This document shows, one piece after another, positions 27,353-35,528 of a stretch of 64,000 nt of DNA; position 1 is the first letter of the stretch; each line of letters opens with the position of its first letter. Source of the stretch: Hoeflea sp. (GTDB taxonomy: Bacteria; Pseudomonadota; Alphaproteobacteria; Rhizobiales; Rhizobiaceae). A program made the translations under genes and the position numbers. Where the stretch lies: positions 62,001-126,000 of the forward strand of contig NZ_NVXQ01000009.1 of NCBI RefSeq assembly GCF_002733955.1, read 5' to 3'. The notes under the pieces were generated by a model, which saw nothing but the letters and a program-made list of their open reading frames with translations, searched no databases and had not been told where the DNA came from.

Positions 27353-28324
27353 ATGATCCGGTCCGTCGTACGTGGTTTCGGGGCTCATCTCCCCGAGCGC
27401 ATCATGAAAAACAGTGATATGGAAGGCGTGGTTGAAACCAGCGACGAGTGGATCGTTCAGCGCACCGGGATCCGCCAGCGCCACATTGCAGGCGAAGGCG
27501 AAACCACCGCCTTCCTCGGCGAGATGGCTGCCCGTGAAGCACTTGATCGCGCAGGCATGACCGCGGCAGATATCGATCTCATCGTCTGCGCGACATCCAC
27601 CCCCGACAACACCTTTCCTGCCACCGCGGTCAACATCCAGAACCGGCTCGGAATGCATCACGGTGCGGCCTTTGATGTCCAGGCGGTCTGCTCGGGCTTC
27701 ATCTTCGCCGTCACCACTGCAGACAGCTACATCAAGTCGGGCCTGGCCAAGCGGGTGCTCGTCATCGGCGCGGAGACCTTCTCCCGCATTCTCGACTGGA
27801 GCGACCGGACCACATGCGTGCTGTTCGGCGACGGCGCCGGCGCCATCGTGCTCGAGGCCGAGGAAGGCGAGGGCACCACGGCTGACCGCGGCGTGCTGAC
27901 GGCGCATCTGCGCTCCGACGGCGCTCACCGCGAAAAACTCTATGTCGATGGCGGCCCGTCAACCACAGGCACCGTGGGGCATCTGCGCATGCAGGGCCGG
28001 GAAGTGTTCAAGCATGCCGTCGGCATGATCACTGATGTGATCGAGGCCGCCTATGCCGCAACCGGTGTGAGCTCGGAGGACATCGACTGGTTTGTGCCTC
28101 ACCAGGCCAACCGCCGGATCATTGATGCATCGGCGCGCAAACTCGGAATTGACGATTCCAAGGTGGTTGTCACGGTCGATCATCACGGCAACACCTCGGC
28201 GGCCTCCATCCCGCTGGCGCTCAACGAGGCCGCGTCCGATGGCAGAATCAAGAAAGGTGATCTGGTTCTGCTTGAAGCGATGGGCGGTGGCTTCACCTGG
28301 GGTTCCGTGATTTTGCGGTGGTAG
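27353..28324 (+). CDS. fabH: 3-oxoacyl-ACP synthase III
   Basis: FabH condenses acetyl-CoA with malonyl-ACP to start type II fatty-acid synthesis. The 323-residue thiolase-fold enzyme has the catalytic triad C113 (DVQAVCSGF), H250 (PHQANRRI) and N280 (HHGNTSAAS). Length is standard. It lies between plsX and ihfA; a 171-base gap to ihfA contains a CtrA-like box, so ihfA may be expressed separately. Confidence 0.97.
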   Translation: MIRSVVRGFGAHLPERIMKNSDMEGVVETSDEWIVQRTGIRQRHIAGEGETTAFLGEMAAREALDRAGMTAADIDLIVCATSTPDNTFPATAVNIQNRLGMHHGAAFDVQAVCSGFIFAVTTADSYIKSGLAKRVLVIGAETFSRILDWSDRTTCVLFGDGAGAIVLEAEEGEGTTADRGVLTAHLRSDGAHREKLYVDGGPSTTGTVGHLRMQGREVFKHAVGMITDVIEAAYAATGVSSEDIDWFVPHQANRRIIDASARKLGIDDSKVVVTVDHHGNTSAASIPLALNEAASDGRIKKGDLVLLEAMGGGFTWGSVILRW

Positions 28325-28337
28325 TCACTGGATGTTG

Positions 28338-28352
28338 CATAACGAAATATTA
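28338..28352 (+). promoter_or_regulatory. CtrA-like box upstream of ihfA
   Basis: ATAA-N7-TTAA (followed by CCA) matches TTAA-N7-TTAA at 7 of 8 positions and contains most of the half-site TTAACCAT. It lies about 145 bases before the ihfA start, just past the fabH stop. Some such matches are expected by chance in AT-richer gaps. Confidence 0.28.
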
Positions 28353-28495
28353 ACCACCTGACGCTGCAGTCTGGATCTGGATCATGCAAGTCGACTGCAG
28401 AAGCGGGAGTTGCTTGACCTTGAGAGCCATGATCCATAAACTTACCGAATTACATTTATGGGCGGCGAGGAAGCTGACCGGTCTGGTTGGATAAA

Positions 28496-28819
28496 ATGAG
28501 CGGCAAAACGATTACCAGAGCTGACCTTGCGGAGGCGGTCTTTCGCAAAGTCGGGCTTTCTCGAACGGAGTCTGCGGAACTCGTCGAGATGGTCATCGAC
28601 GAAGTTTGCGGTGCGATCGTCCGCGGCGACAGCGTCAAGCTCTCCTCTTTCGCGACCTTTCAGGTGCGCGACAAGAAGGAACGGATCGGGCGCAATCCCA
28701 AGACCGGCGAGGAAGTCCCGATCAGCCCGCGCCGTGTGATGACCTTCAAGGCATCCAATGTTCTCAAGAACCGTGTTCTCAAGGGCCATGCAGCGCGCAA
28801 GGGCAAGGCCAAGGCCTGA
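28496..28819 (+). CDS. ihfA: Integration host factor subunit alpha
   Basis: IHF-alpha bends DNA as a heterodimer with IHF-beta and takes part in recombination, replication and transcription. The 107-residue product has the full histone-like fold, including [41 protein letters not shown] with the Pro of the DNA-intercalating arm (NPKTGE). The C-terminal tail (ARKGKAKA) is basic. ATG 28496 is preferred to the in-frame TTG at 28487. The order plsX-fabH-ihfA-MerR is widely conserved in alphaproteobacteria. Confidence 0.96.
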   Translation: MSGKTITRADLAEAVFRKVGLSRTESAELVEMVIDEVCGAIVRGDSVKLSSFATFQVRDKKERIGRNPKTGEEVPISPRRVMTFKASNVLKNRVLKGHAARKGKAKA

Positions 28820-29094
28820 GCGGCATCTGCAATGCGGCGATATCCGCCATCGCTCGACAAAACGGTGCGTTTGTTCGCCTCACGCTTGCGCGGCACTTGA
28901 TCTTTTCTTCCTAAACCCCTGAAATAACGCGCGCAGACATGTGCGGCGTTGCGATTCGTCGTAGCACGGCTACCGCGCCTGCCACGGTTCCAGGTTGCCG
29001 GGCGCCGAAATGTGTGCCTGACGTGGCAGCGGGACGTTGCGCTGAATTGTGCATCTGCCTGTCTTAACGGCGTTTTCAAGATCGGAGTGGCCTG

Positions 29095-29637
29095 ATGGAT
29101 AACAAGAGCCCTGACGCGTTCCGGACAATCTCGGAAGTGGCGGAAGACCTTGACCTGCCGCAGCACGTGTTGCGGTTCTGGGAAACCAGGTTCACCCAGA
29201 TCAAGCCGATGAAACGCGGCGGTGGCCGACGCTATTACCGCCCTGACGACATCGAATTGCTCAAGGGGATCCGGATCCTGCTTTATGATCAGGGCTACAC
29301 GATCAAGGGCGTGCAAAAGCTTCTCAAGCAGAACGGCAACAAGTTCGTCATCGCCATCGGCACCGGAGACCTGGCCGCGGCGGAAGCTCTTTCGGCAAGC
29401 ATGGCCGAGGAGAAACCGGCACCCCGGGCGCAGGCCTCCGAAGAGGATCAGCTGGTCGGCAAGGCGAAACTGCCCTCGACGCGACGTTTTTTCGGGCTTG
29501 GCGGTGACAATGGCAAGCCGGACACCGAAGCCCCGGAGAGCGGGGCAGGCGGCCTGAAACGCGATGACCGGGCACTGCTTCAGGAAGCGCTCTACGATCT
29601 TCTCGAATGCAAGCGGTTGCTCGATCAGGTCCGCTGA
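29095..29637 (+). CDS. MerR-family transcriptional regulator
   Basis: This 180-residue protein has an N-terminal MerR helix-turn-helix (about residues 9-78) with [25 protein letters not shown] and the wing [19 protein letters not shown] less conserved C-terminal half is rich in Ala, Glu and Lys and lacks the Cys residues of metal sensors. It is the MerR protein normally found after ihfA in this order, with no established ligand. GGAGTGG lies eight bases upstream of the start. The 275-base gap from ihfA shows no gene. Confidence 0.9.
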   Translation: MDNKSPDAFRTISEVAEDLDLPQHVLRFWETRFTQIKPMKRGGGRRYYRPDDIELLKGIRILLYDQGYTIKGVQKLLKQNGNKFVIAIGTGDLAAAEALSASMAEEKPAPRAQASEEDQLVGKAKLPSTRRFFGLGGDNGKPDTEAPESGAGGLKRDDRALLQEALYDLLECKRLLDQVR

Positions 29638-29713
29638 TTGCCGGTCAGATGCAGTGGTTCCACTCACCGATGGGCTTGCGAATAGGTCCGGTTATCCGGA
29701 GCTGCAGCCGGTG

Positions 29714-29917
29714 TCAGTTCAGCATTTTGCCGTGCAGATTGCGTGCTTCGGCAAGCGCTGCTTCAAGATGCGATACCAGCTGTGTCAGTTTCTTGGTTCT
29801 CGCCAGGGCCAGCGCCATTTCCAGCTGCATGATGACCATCGCCACACGATCATGCTCATCCTGCGTTGCGAGTGTAACGATTTCCGGCGCGGCGGGTGGT
29901 TGGCGGCGCAATGTCAT
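29714..29917 (-). CDS. Small helical protein translationally coupled to LysR gene
   Basis: This 67-residue product is almost entirely amphipathic helix: a basic/Pro-rich start (MTLRRQPPAAPEI), then DEHDRVAMVIMQLEMALALARTK and LTQLVSHLEAALAEARNLHG. That fits a small helical hairpin or coiled coil. I do not recognise a family. Its ATG overlaps the LysR stop codon as ATGA, a typical sign of translational coupling, and it is the last gene of that transcript, convergent with MerR. It may modulate the LysR protein or the divergent acyltransferase; this is inference only. Confidence 0.55.
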   Translation of the reverse strand: MTLRRQPPAAPEIVTLATQDEHDRVAMVIMQLEMALALARTKKLTQLVSHLEAALAEARNLHGKMLN

Positions 29918-30912
29918 GAGCGAGCGGTAAATCCCTCGAAATAGGACCTGAGGTCCTCGCGTGAGAATTGTTTCTCGATATCCGCCGGCGCCATGGTGTC
30001 GGCCCCGAACCAGGGAAATTTCCGGTCGTCAAAACTGTCGCTCAGAAACTCGATAAAAGCTTTGTGGCGCGCGCTCTTGGCAATTTCGGGATGCGTCGCC
30101 AGCCAGATCTCGACCCGGAAATCAAACCCCAGGTCAATGTGTTCGACATCGCCGCCGATGGCCCTGGCATAATTCGGCATCAGCCCGATGCCCGCGCCCT
30201 TGGCCACGGCCCAGTAATGCGCCGAGGAAAAATTGGTTTTCATCCGCACCATGCGTTCGGCAATCTTGGGCCCGAAGATCTTGTCGAGTTCATAGCCGCG
30301 CAACTGGTCGGTCTGCTGTTCCACCACGCGATGGTTGACCATGTCGGCGACACTTTTCGGTCGCCCGAACTGCTTCAGATAGCTGCTGCTGGCAAAGGGA
30401 ACCAGGTGCAGATAGCCAAGCCGCTTGACCTTGAGTTCCGGCCGGTTGGGCATCTCAAGCTGCACCGAGATATCAGCTTCCATCCGTAAAACATCGACCG
30501 AGCGCATGGCGCATTGCAGTTCCACCCGGTTCTGCGCCCCGGTATCGTTCATGTACTCGACGATACGCGGTGTCAGCCAGAAGCTGCCCAGGCCTTCGGT
30601 AATGGCCAGGCGAATGGGGCCGGTTGCCTCGCGTTCGGCCATTTCCGCCACGCGCCACATGTCTGAGACCGAGTTTTCGACATCGCGTGCGGCAAGCACC
30701 ACGCGGCGACCTTCATCAGTCAGGCGCACGCCTTCGGATTCACGAAAGAGCAGCGGATAACCGAGTTGATCTTCAAGCCGAGATATCGTGCGCCGCGCCG
30801 TGTTGACAGACATGCCCAGCTCTTCGGACGCCTTGCGAAAACTGTGTAGCCTCGCAACGGCCAGAAAGACCCGTATGCTGTTCCAATCAGCGTTGCGCCA
30901 TTGGTGTTCCAT
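29914..30912 (-). CDS. LysR-family transcriptional regulator
   Basis: This 332-residue regulator has an N-terminal LysR helix-turn-helix (about residues 8-67; NSIRVFLAVARLHSFRKASEELGMSVNTARRTISRLEDQLGYPLLFRES region). The periplasmic-binding-protein-like effector domain (about 95-295) includes IRLAITEGLGSFWLTPRI and GIGLMPNYARAIGGDV. Length is slightly over the usual 300 because of an extended C-terminus (DTMAPADIEKQFSREDLRSYFEGF). It is divergent from the acyltransferase at 30998 with an 85-base gap, the classic LysR target arrangement. The effector is unknown. Confidence 0.92.
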   Translation of the reverse strand: MEHQWRNADWNSIRVFLAVARLHSFRKASEELGMSVNTARRTISRLEDQLGYPLLFRESEGVRLTDEGRRVVLAARDVENSVSDMWRVAEMAEREATGPIRLAITEGLGSFWLTPRIVEYMNDTGAQNRVELQCAMRSVDVLRMEADISVQLEMPNRPELKVKRLGYLHLVPFASSSYLKQFGRPKSVADMVNHRVVEQQTDQLRGYELDKIFGPKIAERMVRMKTNFSSAHYWAVAKGAGIGLMPNYARAIGGDVEHIDLGFDFRVEIWLATHPEIAKSARHKAFIEFLSDSFDDRKFPWFGADTMAPADIEKQFSREDLRSYFEGFTARS

Positions 30913-30997
30913 GGGTGGAACTCTCTGTTACATTCTTTGCCAAAGTCAAATCGGTACGTCCCGGCTATCTTAGCCTCATCACAAGGGATGCCCGTCC

Positions 30998-32233
30998 ATG
31001 ACCGCAATATCACAGAATAGTTTTTCTCCAGCAAATGCAAGTGCATTGGCGGCCGAGGCTGCACTGGAAGCCGAGCGCATGCAGCGTGCCGCTTCCATGG
31101 TTACCGTCACCAACCGGTTGGAACACGCCGAGGTGCCGCGCCTGCTCGAAGCCGCGGGCAAGGTGATTGGTCAGTTGGCGGCACCGGAAACCGTTATTCG
31201 GGTGGCGGAGAAGAATGCCGACGCGGTCTGGCTGTTTACCCGCCGTGGCAGGAGCCGGGCCGAAGGCTTCATGTCCGCCCTGCTGCTCAACGAGGCAGGC
31301 CGCTCGGCGCTGTTTGACGGATCGCTCAACCTGCTTGATCCGCAAAACGAGTATCTGGTCAGCCAGCATGAACGTCCGGCTGCAATCTATGTCTGGGCCA
31401 GTTTCACGCCCGGCGTTCTGGCTGCCGGTATCAATCGGGTGATGGACCGGTTCGATTCGCCGCATTACGCCGAGGCCGACATCATCTCGACCTCGTTCAC
31501 GCTGCGTGGTCATCGCGCCATGGTGCGGCGGGGCTTTGAGGAAGGTGTCTGGCACGATGACCGCTTCCTGAAGAATTTCTACATGATCCCGCGCCGGCCC
31601 AAGACGCTGGCTGCGCGGCTGCCCGCCTATGCCACCCATGACCAGGTCTTGCGCCCCACCGGCATCAAGGTGGTCAACGGCTTCGAGGACATGATGCGCG
31701 TCGCCGCGGTCCGGTCAGCGGTCTATATCGGCGAGCAGGCCTGCCCCTATAACGAGGAATTCGACGGCAATGACCTGGCGGCGACGCATCTGCTGGCCTT
31801 GGTAGACAACGAGCCGGCCGGGTGCATGCGGCTGCGTTTCTTCGGTGATTTTGCCAAGCTGGAACGCCTGGCGGTGCGCAAGGAATTCCGTACCTCGCGC
31901 ACCGCCTTCGAACTGGTGCGCGCCAGTGTCGCGCTTTGCAAGGAGAAGGGGTTCCGCCGCATCTACGGCCATGCCCGCGAGGATTATCTTGCTTTCTGGC
32001 AGCACTTCGGATTCAATCTCAAGCAGAATGGTGCCCCATTCGAATTTTCTGATCATCAATTTCTCGAAATGGTGGATGACATTGAGCCTTCACCGACAGC
32101 GCTTTCGCTCGATGACGGCCCTTACCGTCTGATCCGTCCTGAGGGCATGTGGCATGTCCGCGGCCCGCTGGAGGATTCGGCACTTCGCCAGAGCAAAACG
32201 CCAGGAAAGACCCAGTTTGAAGGGAGACATTGA
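30998..32233 (+). CDS. GNAT-type acyltransferase with a long N-terminal domain
   Basis: The C-terminal half (about residues 220-365) of this 411-residue protein has a GNAT fold: LLALVDNEPAGCMRLRFFGDFAKLERLAVRKEF, then ASVALCKEKGFRRIYGHAREDYLAFWQHFGF. The acyl-CoA loop reads R-T-S-R-T-A, lacking the first Gly of RxxGxG/A. The N-terminal 200 residues form a second domain (VIRVAEKNADAVWLFTRRG ... ERPAAIYVWASFTPG) that I do not recognise; it might be a second, diverged acyltransferase-like fold. The substrate is unknown. It is transcribed away from LysR and followed by a small gene three bases after its stop. Confidence 0.8.
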   Translation: MTAISQNSFSPANASALAAEAALEAERMQRAASMVTVTNRLEHAEVPRLLEAAGKVIGQLAAPETVIRVAEKNADAVWLFTRRGRSRAEGFMSALLLNEAGRSALFDGSLNLLDPQNEYLVSQHERPAAIYVWASFTPGVLAAGINRVMDRFDSPHYAEADIISTSFTLRGHRAMVRRGFEEGVWHDDRFLKNFYMIPRRPKTLAARLPAYATHDQVLRPTGIKVVNGFEDMMRVAAVRSAVYIGEQACPYNEEFDGNDLAATHLLALVDNEPAGCMRLRFFGDFAKLERLAVRKEFRTSRTAFELVRASVALCKEKGFRRIYGHAREDYLAFWQHFGFNLKQNGAPFEFSDHQFLEMVDDIEPSPTALSLDDGPYRLIRPEGMWHVRGPLEDSALRQSKTPGKTQFEGRH

Positions 32234-32235
32234 CC

Positions 32236-32499
32236 ATGTCTGACGCCGGCTCCTACGCCTGGATCATCCGCACGCTCGTAACCTGTCGGGAGGAAGCGGA
32301 CCGCCTGAAACTCGGAGACCTCAGCCGTCTCATCAACATGGCGGTGTTGCAGACTGCGCTGGATTGGGAGGGCGAGGAACCTTCCAAGGTTTCGGATACA
32401 AACCTGGAGGCGCTGTTGCGGCTCAAAATGAAACTCGCGTTTTCGGAACGAAGCGACAATGTCTTCGTTCTGAACTCTAAAACCGCCGGGGAAGCCTAA
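32236..32499 (+). CDS. Small conserved-looking helical protein following the acyltransferase
   Basis: This 87-residue soluble protein, MSDAGSYAWIIRTLVTCREEADRLKLGDL then SRLINMAVLQTALDW and LEALLRLKMKLAFSER, is predicted mostly helical with one Cys. No family is recognised. AAGGGAG lies nine bases before the ATG at 32236, and the start is three bases from the acyltransferase stop, so the two are coexpressed. A strong bidirectional terminator follows at 32610. Confidence 0.65.
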   Translation: MSDAGSYAWIIRTLVTCREEADRLKLGDLSRLINMAVLQTALDWEGEEPSKVSDTNLEALLRLKMKLAFSERSDNVFVLNSKTAGEA

Positions 32500-32609
32500 C
32501 GACCAGCGGTTTACCGGGTGGGCGCAGGGTTGACGCCACCGCACGCGGCGCGCCCGCCCGGTTTTATTGAATGTGCGTTGGCGAAGACGCCTCGCCCCAC
32601 CACACAGAC

Positions 32610-32643
32610 AAAGGCCGGGATCACGATCATGATCCCGGCCTTT
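32610..32643. terminator. Bidirectional terminator between convergent genes
   Basis: AAAGGCCGGGATCA pairs with TGATCCCGGCCTTT around a six-base centre. A/T ends on both sides suit both the plus-strand small gene and the minus-strand TadG-like gene. Confidence 0.9.
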
Positions 32644-32661
32644 GGTTTCAAACAGTGGCGC

Positions 32662-34308
32662 TTACGAGGTCAGCCGCAGCTTGACGACGCCTTTCTTGAT
32701 GGAATCGAAGATCGGGGCCAACTGGCTTCGTGAAGGAGCGTCGAAATAGTGGCTCTTGCTCGACGCGCATTCCGCAAGCAGCTTTCCGGTGTCGGCGTCA
32801 GGCTCCTCAAGCCGGATCGTGTAGATCTCGATCCCATCCTCCTTGGCATTGGTGCACGCCGTCAGCGTCTTCTTGTCGAGCGCGTTGTTGGTCTGGCCGC
32901 TGGAGGCGGCTGTCAGACCGTCGAGCCGGCCGTCGACCAGGTAACCCATGCTGGTATAGCCCGAGCCCAGATCGTTATTGAGATTGCCGAACGAGTTCTG
33001 CCCGTCGGTCAGAAAAATCATGATCTTTTCCACCGAGCTGTCGCTTTCGCTCGCGCCGCCGGTGAAAGGCTCGCGGCTCGACAGCACCCGCCAGCCCCAC
33101 ATCACGCCCTCAAGCATGTTGGTCGAACCATTGGCCTCGAGCTTCTTCACCGTCTTGGTGATCTCGGATGCGCTGGCTGTCAGCGGGACCAGGGGCTCGA
33201 CTTCGCAGCCGAAACCGGGACCTTTCGGATCGTTCTTGTTGGAATAGAATTTCGATGGCGAATTGTCGATTATCGGCTTTTTCCACAAAAGCGTCTGGGT
33301 GAGTGAATCCACGATGTTCTTCGGCTTGACGTAAGCCCCTGTCTGTCCGTAGCGCGACAACTGCTTCACCTTGTCGGCCTCGGTCGCATTCTTGCCTTTG
33401 ACCGGGACGCCGTCATCCGGCAGGTAGGAGTTTGGATATTTCCAGTATGCGTCCGGTTCATCGACCGCAAAGAACGGGGTGAACAAGGAGTTGACATCCG
33501 CCGGAGTGGGAACGGTATCATCCACATCATGCAAGGCCTTGTCCTTGGGGATCCGTGTCTCCACGCAGCCGGGCCATTTCACGCCCAAGTGTTTGTACAT
33601 CGCGAAACGGCTGAAATTGGAGGGCAGGTCAGACTGGGGAACCGGAGCCTTGGCGTCCTGGTCAAGCCAATCCGCACCCGGTTTGGTAATCAATCCAAGT
33701 CCACTGACCTTCGGGCCGAATTCCGGCCCCACATTGACAAAACCTGCATAGGGGACCAGCGCGAACTTGATCTGGTCCTTCTCCAGGCCCAGAGCTGTCA
33801 TGCCGTCGACAAGGCCGATCACCGCATCCTGCATCGAGCTGAGTTTGCCTCCTGCCATGGAACCGGTCGTATCGAGCACGAGTGCGATCTCGTATTTGGT
33901 ATAGGCATAGGTCGCTTCGGAACGGACGCTCACAGGGGCCGTCTCCCTGCCCATGAAGCCGCCAAATACCAGCGGCTTGTCCAGGCTGGCGCGAACACCG
34001 GCAACACCGTCATTCAGCTCGACAGAGACTGAGGCATTGTTATAGCCATAATTGGCGCTGAAGATGTTTTTCGCTACCTGAAGCGCATTGTCCTTGGTGA
34101 GCTTGCCTTCGCGTGCCACCGCGAGTGCCGCCGAATCCGCCGCGTTTTGCAGTTCGGCCTTCTCCACACTCAATCCGATGTAATCCACGGCAAGCCCGCC
34201 TGCCATGAGCACCGGCACCGCAAGAATTGCGAAAGTCAGACCGAAATTGCCGGACTTGTCTGTCCAGATTGAAGAGTAATCGCCCATTGCCCTGTTCTGG
34301 CCCTGCAT
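32662..34308 (-). CDS. TadG-like pilus-assembly protein with von Willebrand A domain
   Basis: This 548-residue protein has a short cytoplasmic N-terminus and one membrane helix at about residues 22-44 within the TadE/TadG-like segment (SGNFGLTFAILAVPVLMAGGLAVDY). The periplasmic ELQNAADSAALAVAR motif of TadG follows, then a von Willebrand A domain with the metal-site motif DTTGS (D146-S150) and IFLTDGQNS. TadG proteins belong to Flp pilus or adhesin assembly, but no other tad/cpa gene lies in this window. It may work as an orphan envelope protein. ATG 34308 is used; an ATG seven codons later is also possible. Confidence 0.85.
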   Translation of the reverse strand: MQGQNRAMGDYSSIWTDKSGNFGLTFAILAVPVLMAGGLAVDYIGLSVEKAELQNAADSAALAVAREGKLTKDNALQVAKNIFSANYGYNNASVSVELNDGVAGVRASLDKPLVFGGFMGRETAPVSVRSEATYAYTKYEIALVLDTTGSMAGGKLSSMQDAVIGLVDGMTALGLEKDQIKFALVPYAGFVNVGPEFGPKVSGLGLITKPGADWLDQDAKAPVPQSDLPSNFSRFAMYKHLGVKWPGCVETRIPKDKALHDVDDTVPTPADVNSLFTPFFAVDEPDAYWKYPNSYLPDDGVPVKGKNATEADKVKQLSRYGQTGAYVKPKNIVDSLTQTLLWKKPIIDNSPSKFYSNKNDPKGPGFGCEVEPLVPLTASASEITKTVKKLEANGSTNMLEGVMWGWRVLSSREPFTGGASESDSSVEKIMIFLTDGQNSFGNLNNDLGSGYTSMGYLVDGRLDGLTAASSGQTNNALDKKTLTACTNAKEDGIEIYTIRLEEPDADTGKLLAECASSKSHYFDAPSRSQLAPIFDSIKKGVVKLRLTS

Positions 34309-34613
34309 ATTTCCGGTGGGTAATCATGTCATATGATACTGGCCAACCGTCATTTCGCACTTCATGTTGTCGCCGACAGTAACCGCAAAGGTTAAAAAAC
34401 CTGTTGCTAATATGCGGACATGTTGATCGATCGGGGTGTCAAATTCTCCAAGGTGGCCATAGATCGGCCCCGCCTGGCGGTTTCTCCTGCCCTCGAGTCT
34501 GCCTGTTGCCCGCGGAGCAGTTCCGGGTTTGAAAACGCGGTCCGGGTCGGCTACCGGTATCGGGACAACCATTTCGACCGAGCGTTTTCCAACAGCATTC
34601 CAAGGGCAGCCAC
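34309..34613. other. 305-base non-coding gap with a small palindrome
   Basis: This gap between the divergent TadG-like and nitroreductase genes must hold both promoters. The one structural item I see is AGGTT-AAAA-AACCT at 34389-34402, about 80 bases upstream of the TadG-like start. A 65-codon open frame (34420-34617) overlaps the nitroreductase start and has no coding character. Confidence 0.4.
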
Positions 34614-35291
34614 ATGAATCTTGATCAAGCCATGCAGCAGCGGCGGTCCATCCGCGGCTTTCTCGACAAGCCGGTCGCAAGGGAGCTGCTCGAAGAGGTG
34701 ATTGCCTTGGCAAACCGGGCGCCGTCATCGATGAACACCCAGCCCTGGCATCTGCATGTGCTGACCGGTGAACCATTGGAAAAGGTGCGCAAGGGCAACA
34801 CCGAGCGGATGCTAGGGGGCGTCAAGCCGAGCCGCGAGATCGAGGATTATTCCGCTTATCAGGGCGAACACAGGAAGCGGCAGATTGAAATCGCGGTTCA
34901 GCTGTTTGAAGCCATGGGCATCGAGCGCCATGACGCCGAGCGCAGACAGGACTGGGTGATGCGTGGCTTCCGCCAGTTCGATGCGCCGGTCTCCGTGGTG
35001 GTGTGCTTCGACCGCGATCTGCTCGGCAACACCATTGCCCATTTCGACACCGGCGCGATGACCTATGGCCTGGTTCTGGCCGCATGGAGCAGGGGGCTTG
35101 GCGCCGTCATCAACGGCCAGGGCATCATGCAGAGCCCGGTGGTGCGTGAAGTGGCCGAGATCCCCGAGGATCAGGTGATCCTCACCTGCGTCGCGCTCGG
35201 CTGGCCCGACGAAGACTTCATCGCCAACTCCGTCGTTTCCCGCCGCCGCCCGGTGGAAAACGTGACCCGGTTTCTCGGCTTCGACGACTAA
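34614..35291 (+). CDS. Nitroreductase family protein
   Basis: This 225-residue FMN-dependent oxidoreductase has the N-terminal FMN-binding RRSIRGFLDKPV (about residues 9-20) and the PSSMNTQPWHLHVLTG motif (about 37-52). The later GLGAVINGQGIMQSPVVREVAEIPEDQVI carries the usual flavin-contact region. Such enzymes reduce nitroaromatics, quinones or enals with NAD(P)H; the physiological substrate is unknown. It is a single gene followed by a weak hairpin and then tRNA-Pro. Confidence 0.88.
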   Translation: MNLDQAMQQRRSIRGFLDKPVARELLEEVIALANRAPSSMNTQPWHLHVLTGEPLEKVRKGNTERMLGGVKPSREIEDYSAYQGEHRKRQIEIAVQLFEAMGIERHDAERRQDWVMRGFRQFDAPVSVVVCFDRDLLGNTIAHFDTGAMTYGLVLAAWSRGLGAVINGQGIMQSPVVREVAEIPEDQVILTCVALGWPDEDFIANSVVSRRRPVENVTRFLGFDD

Positions 35292-35300
35292 GCGGCGTTC

Positions 35301-35320
35301 AACCGGCTTTTCCCGGTTTT
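35301..35320 (+). terminator. Weak terminator after nitroreductase gene
   Basis: AACCGG and CCGGTT form a six-base stem around CTTTTC, followed by TTT. It is short, so only moderately likely. Confidence 0.45.
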
Positions 35321-35384
35321 TCCCCGCGTCAGGCGATTTTGCTCTTGCCCGCAAAACACTGATGATCTAATCCCTGTCCCCAGT

Positions 35385-35461
35385 CGGAGCGTAGCGCAGC
35401 CCGGTAGCGCACTTGTCTGGGGGACAAGGGGTCGTGGGTTCGAATCCCGCCGCTCCGACCA
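35385..35461 (+). tRNA. tRNA-Pro, anticodon GGG
   Basis: A 77-base cloverleaf can be drawn. Acceptor CGGAGCG pairs with CGCTCCG. The anticodon stem CTTGT/ACAAG holds the loop CTGGGGG with anticodon GGG, and the T arm is GTGGG-TTCGAAT-CCCGC. A 3' A plus CCA is encoded. No adjacent RNA gene is seen. Confidence 0.95.
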
Positions 35462-35528
35462 TTTTCAAAGTATTTCGATGATTGAGCCGGTGTCGGCTGG
35501 CGCCGGCGTCCGTCGCTGCTTCTCGCCC

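Noticed and set aside
26531-27928. 465-codon minus-strand frame across plsX and fabH
   Set aside because: Crosses two recognised genes on the opposite strand and has no domain.
34420-34617. 65-codon frame before the nitroreductase
   Set aside because: No ribosome site, overlaps the nitroreductase start, and unremarkable composition.
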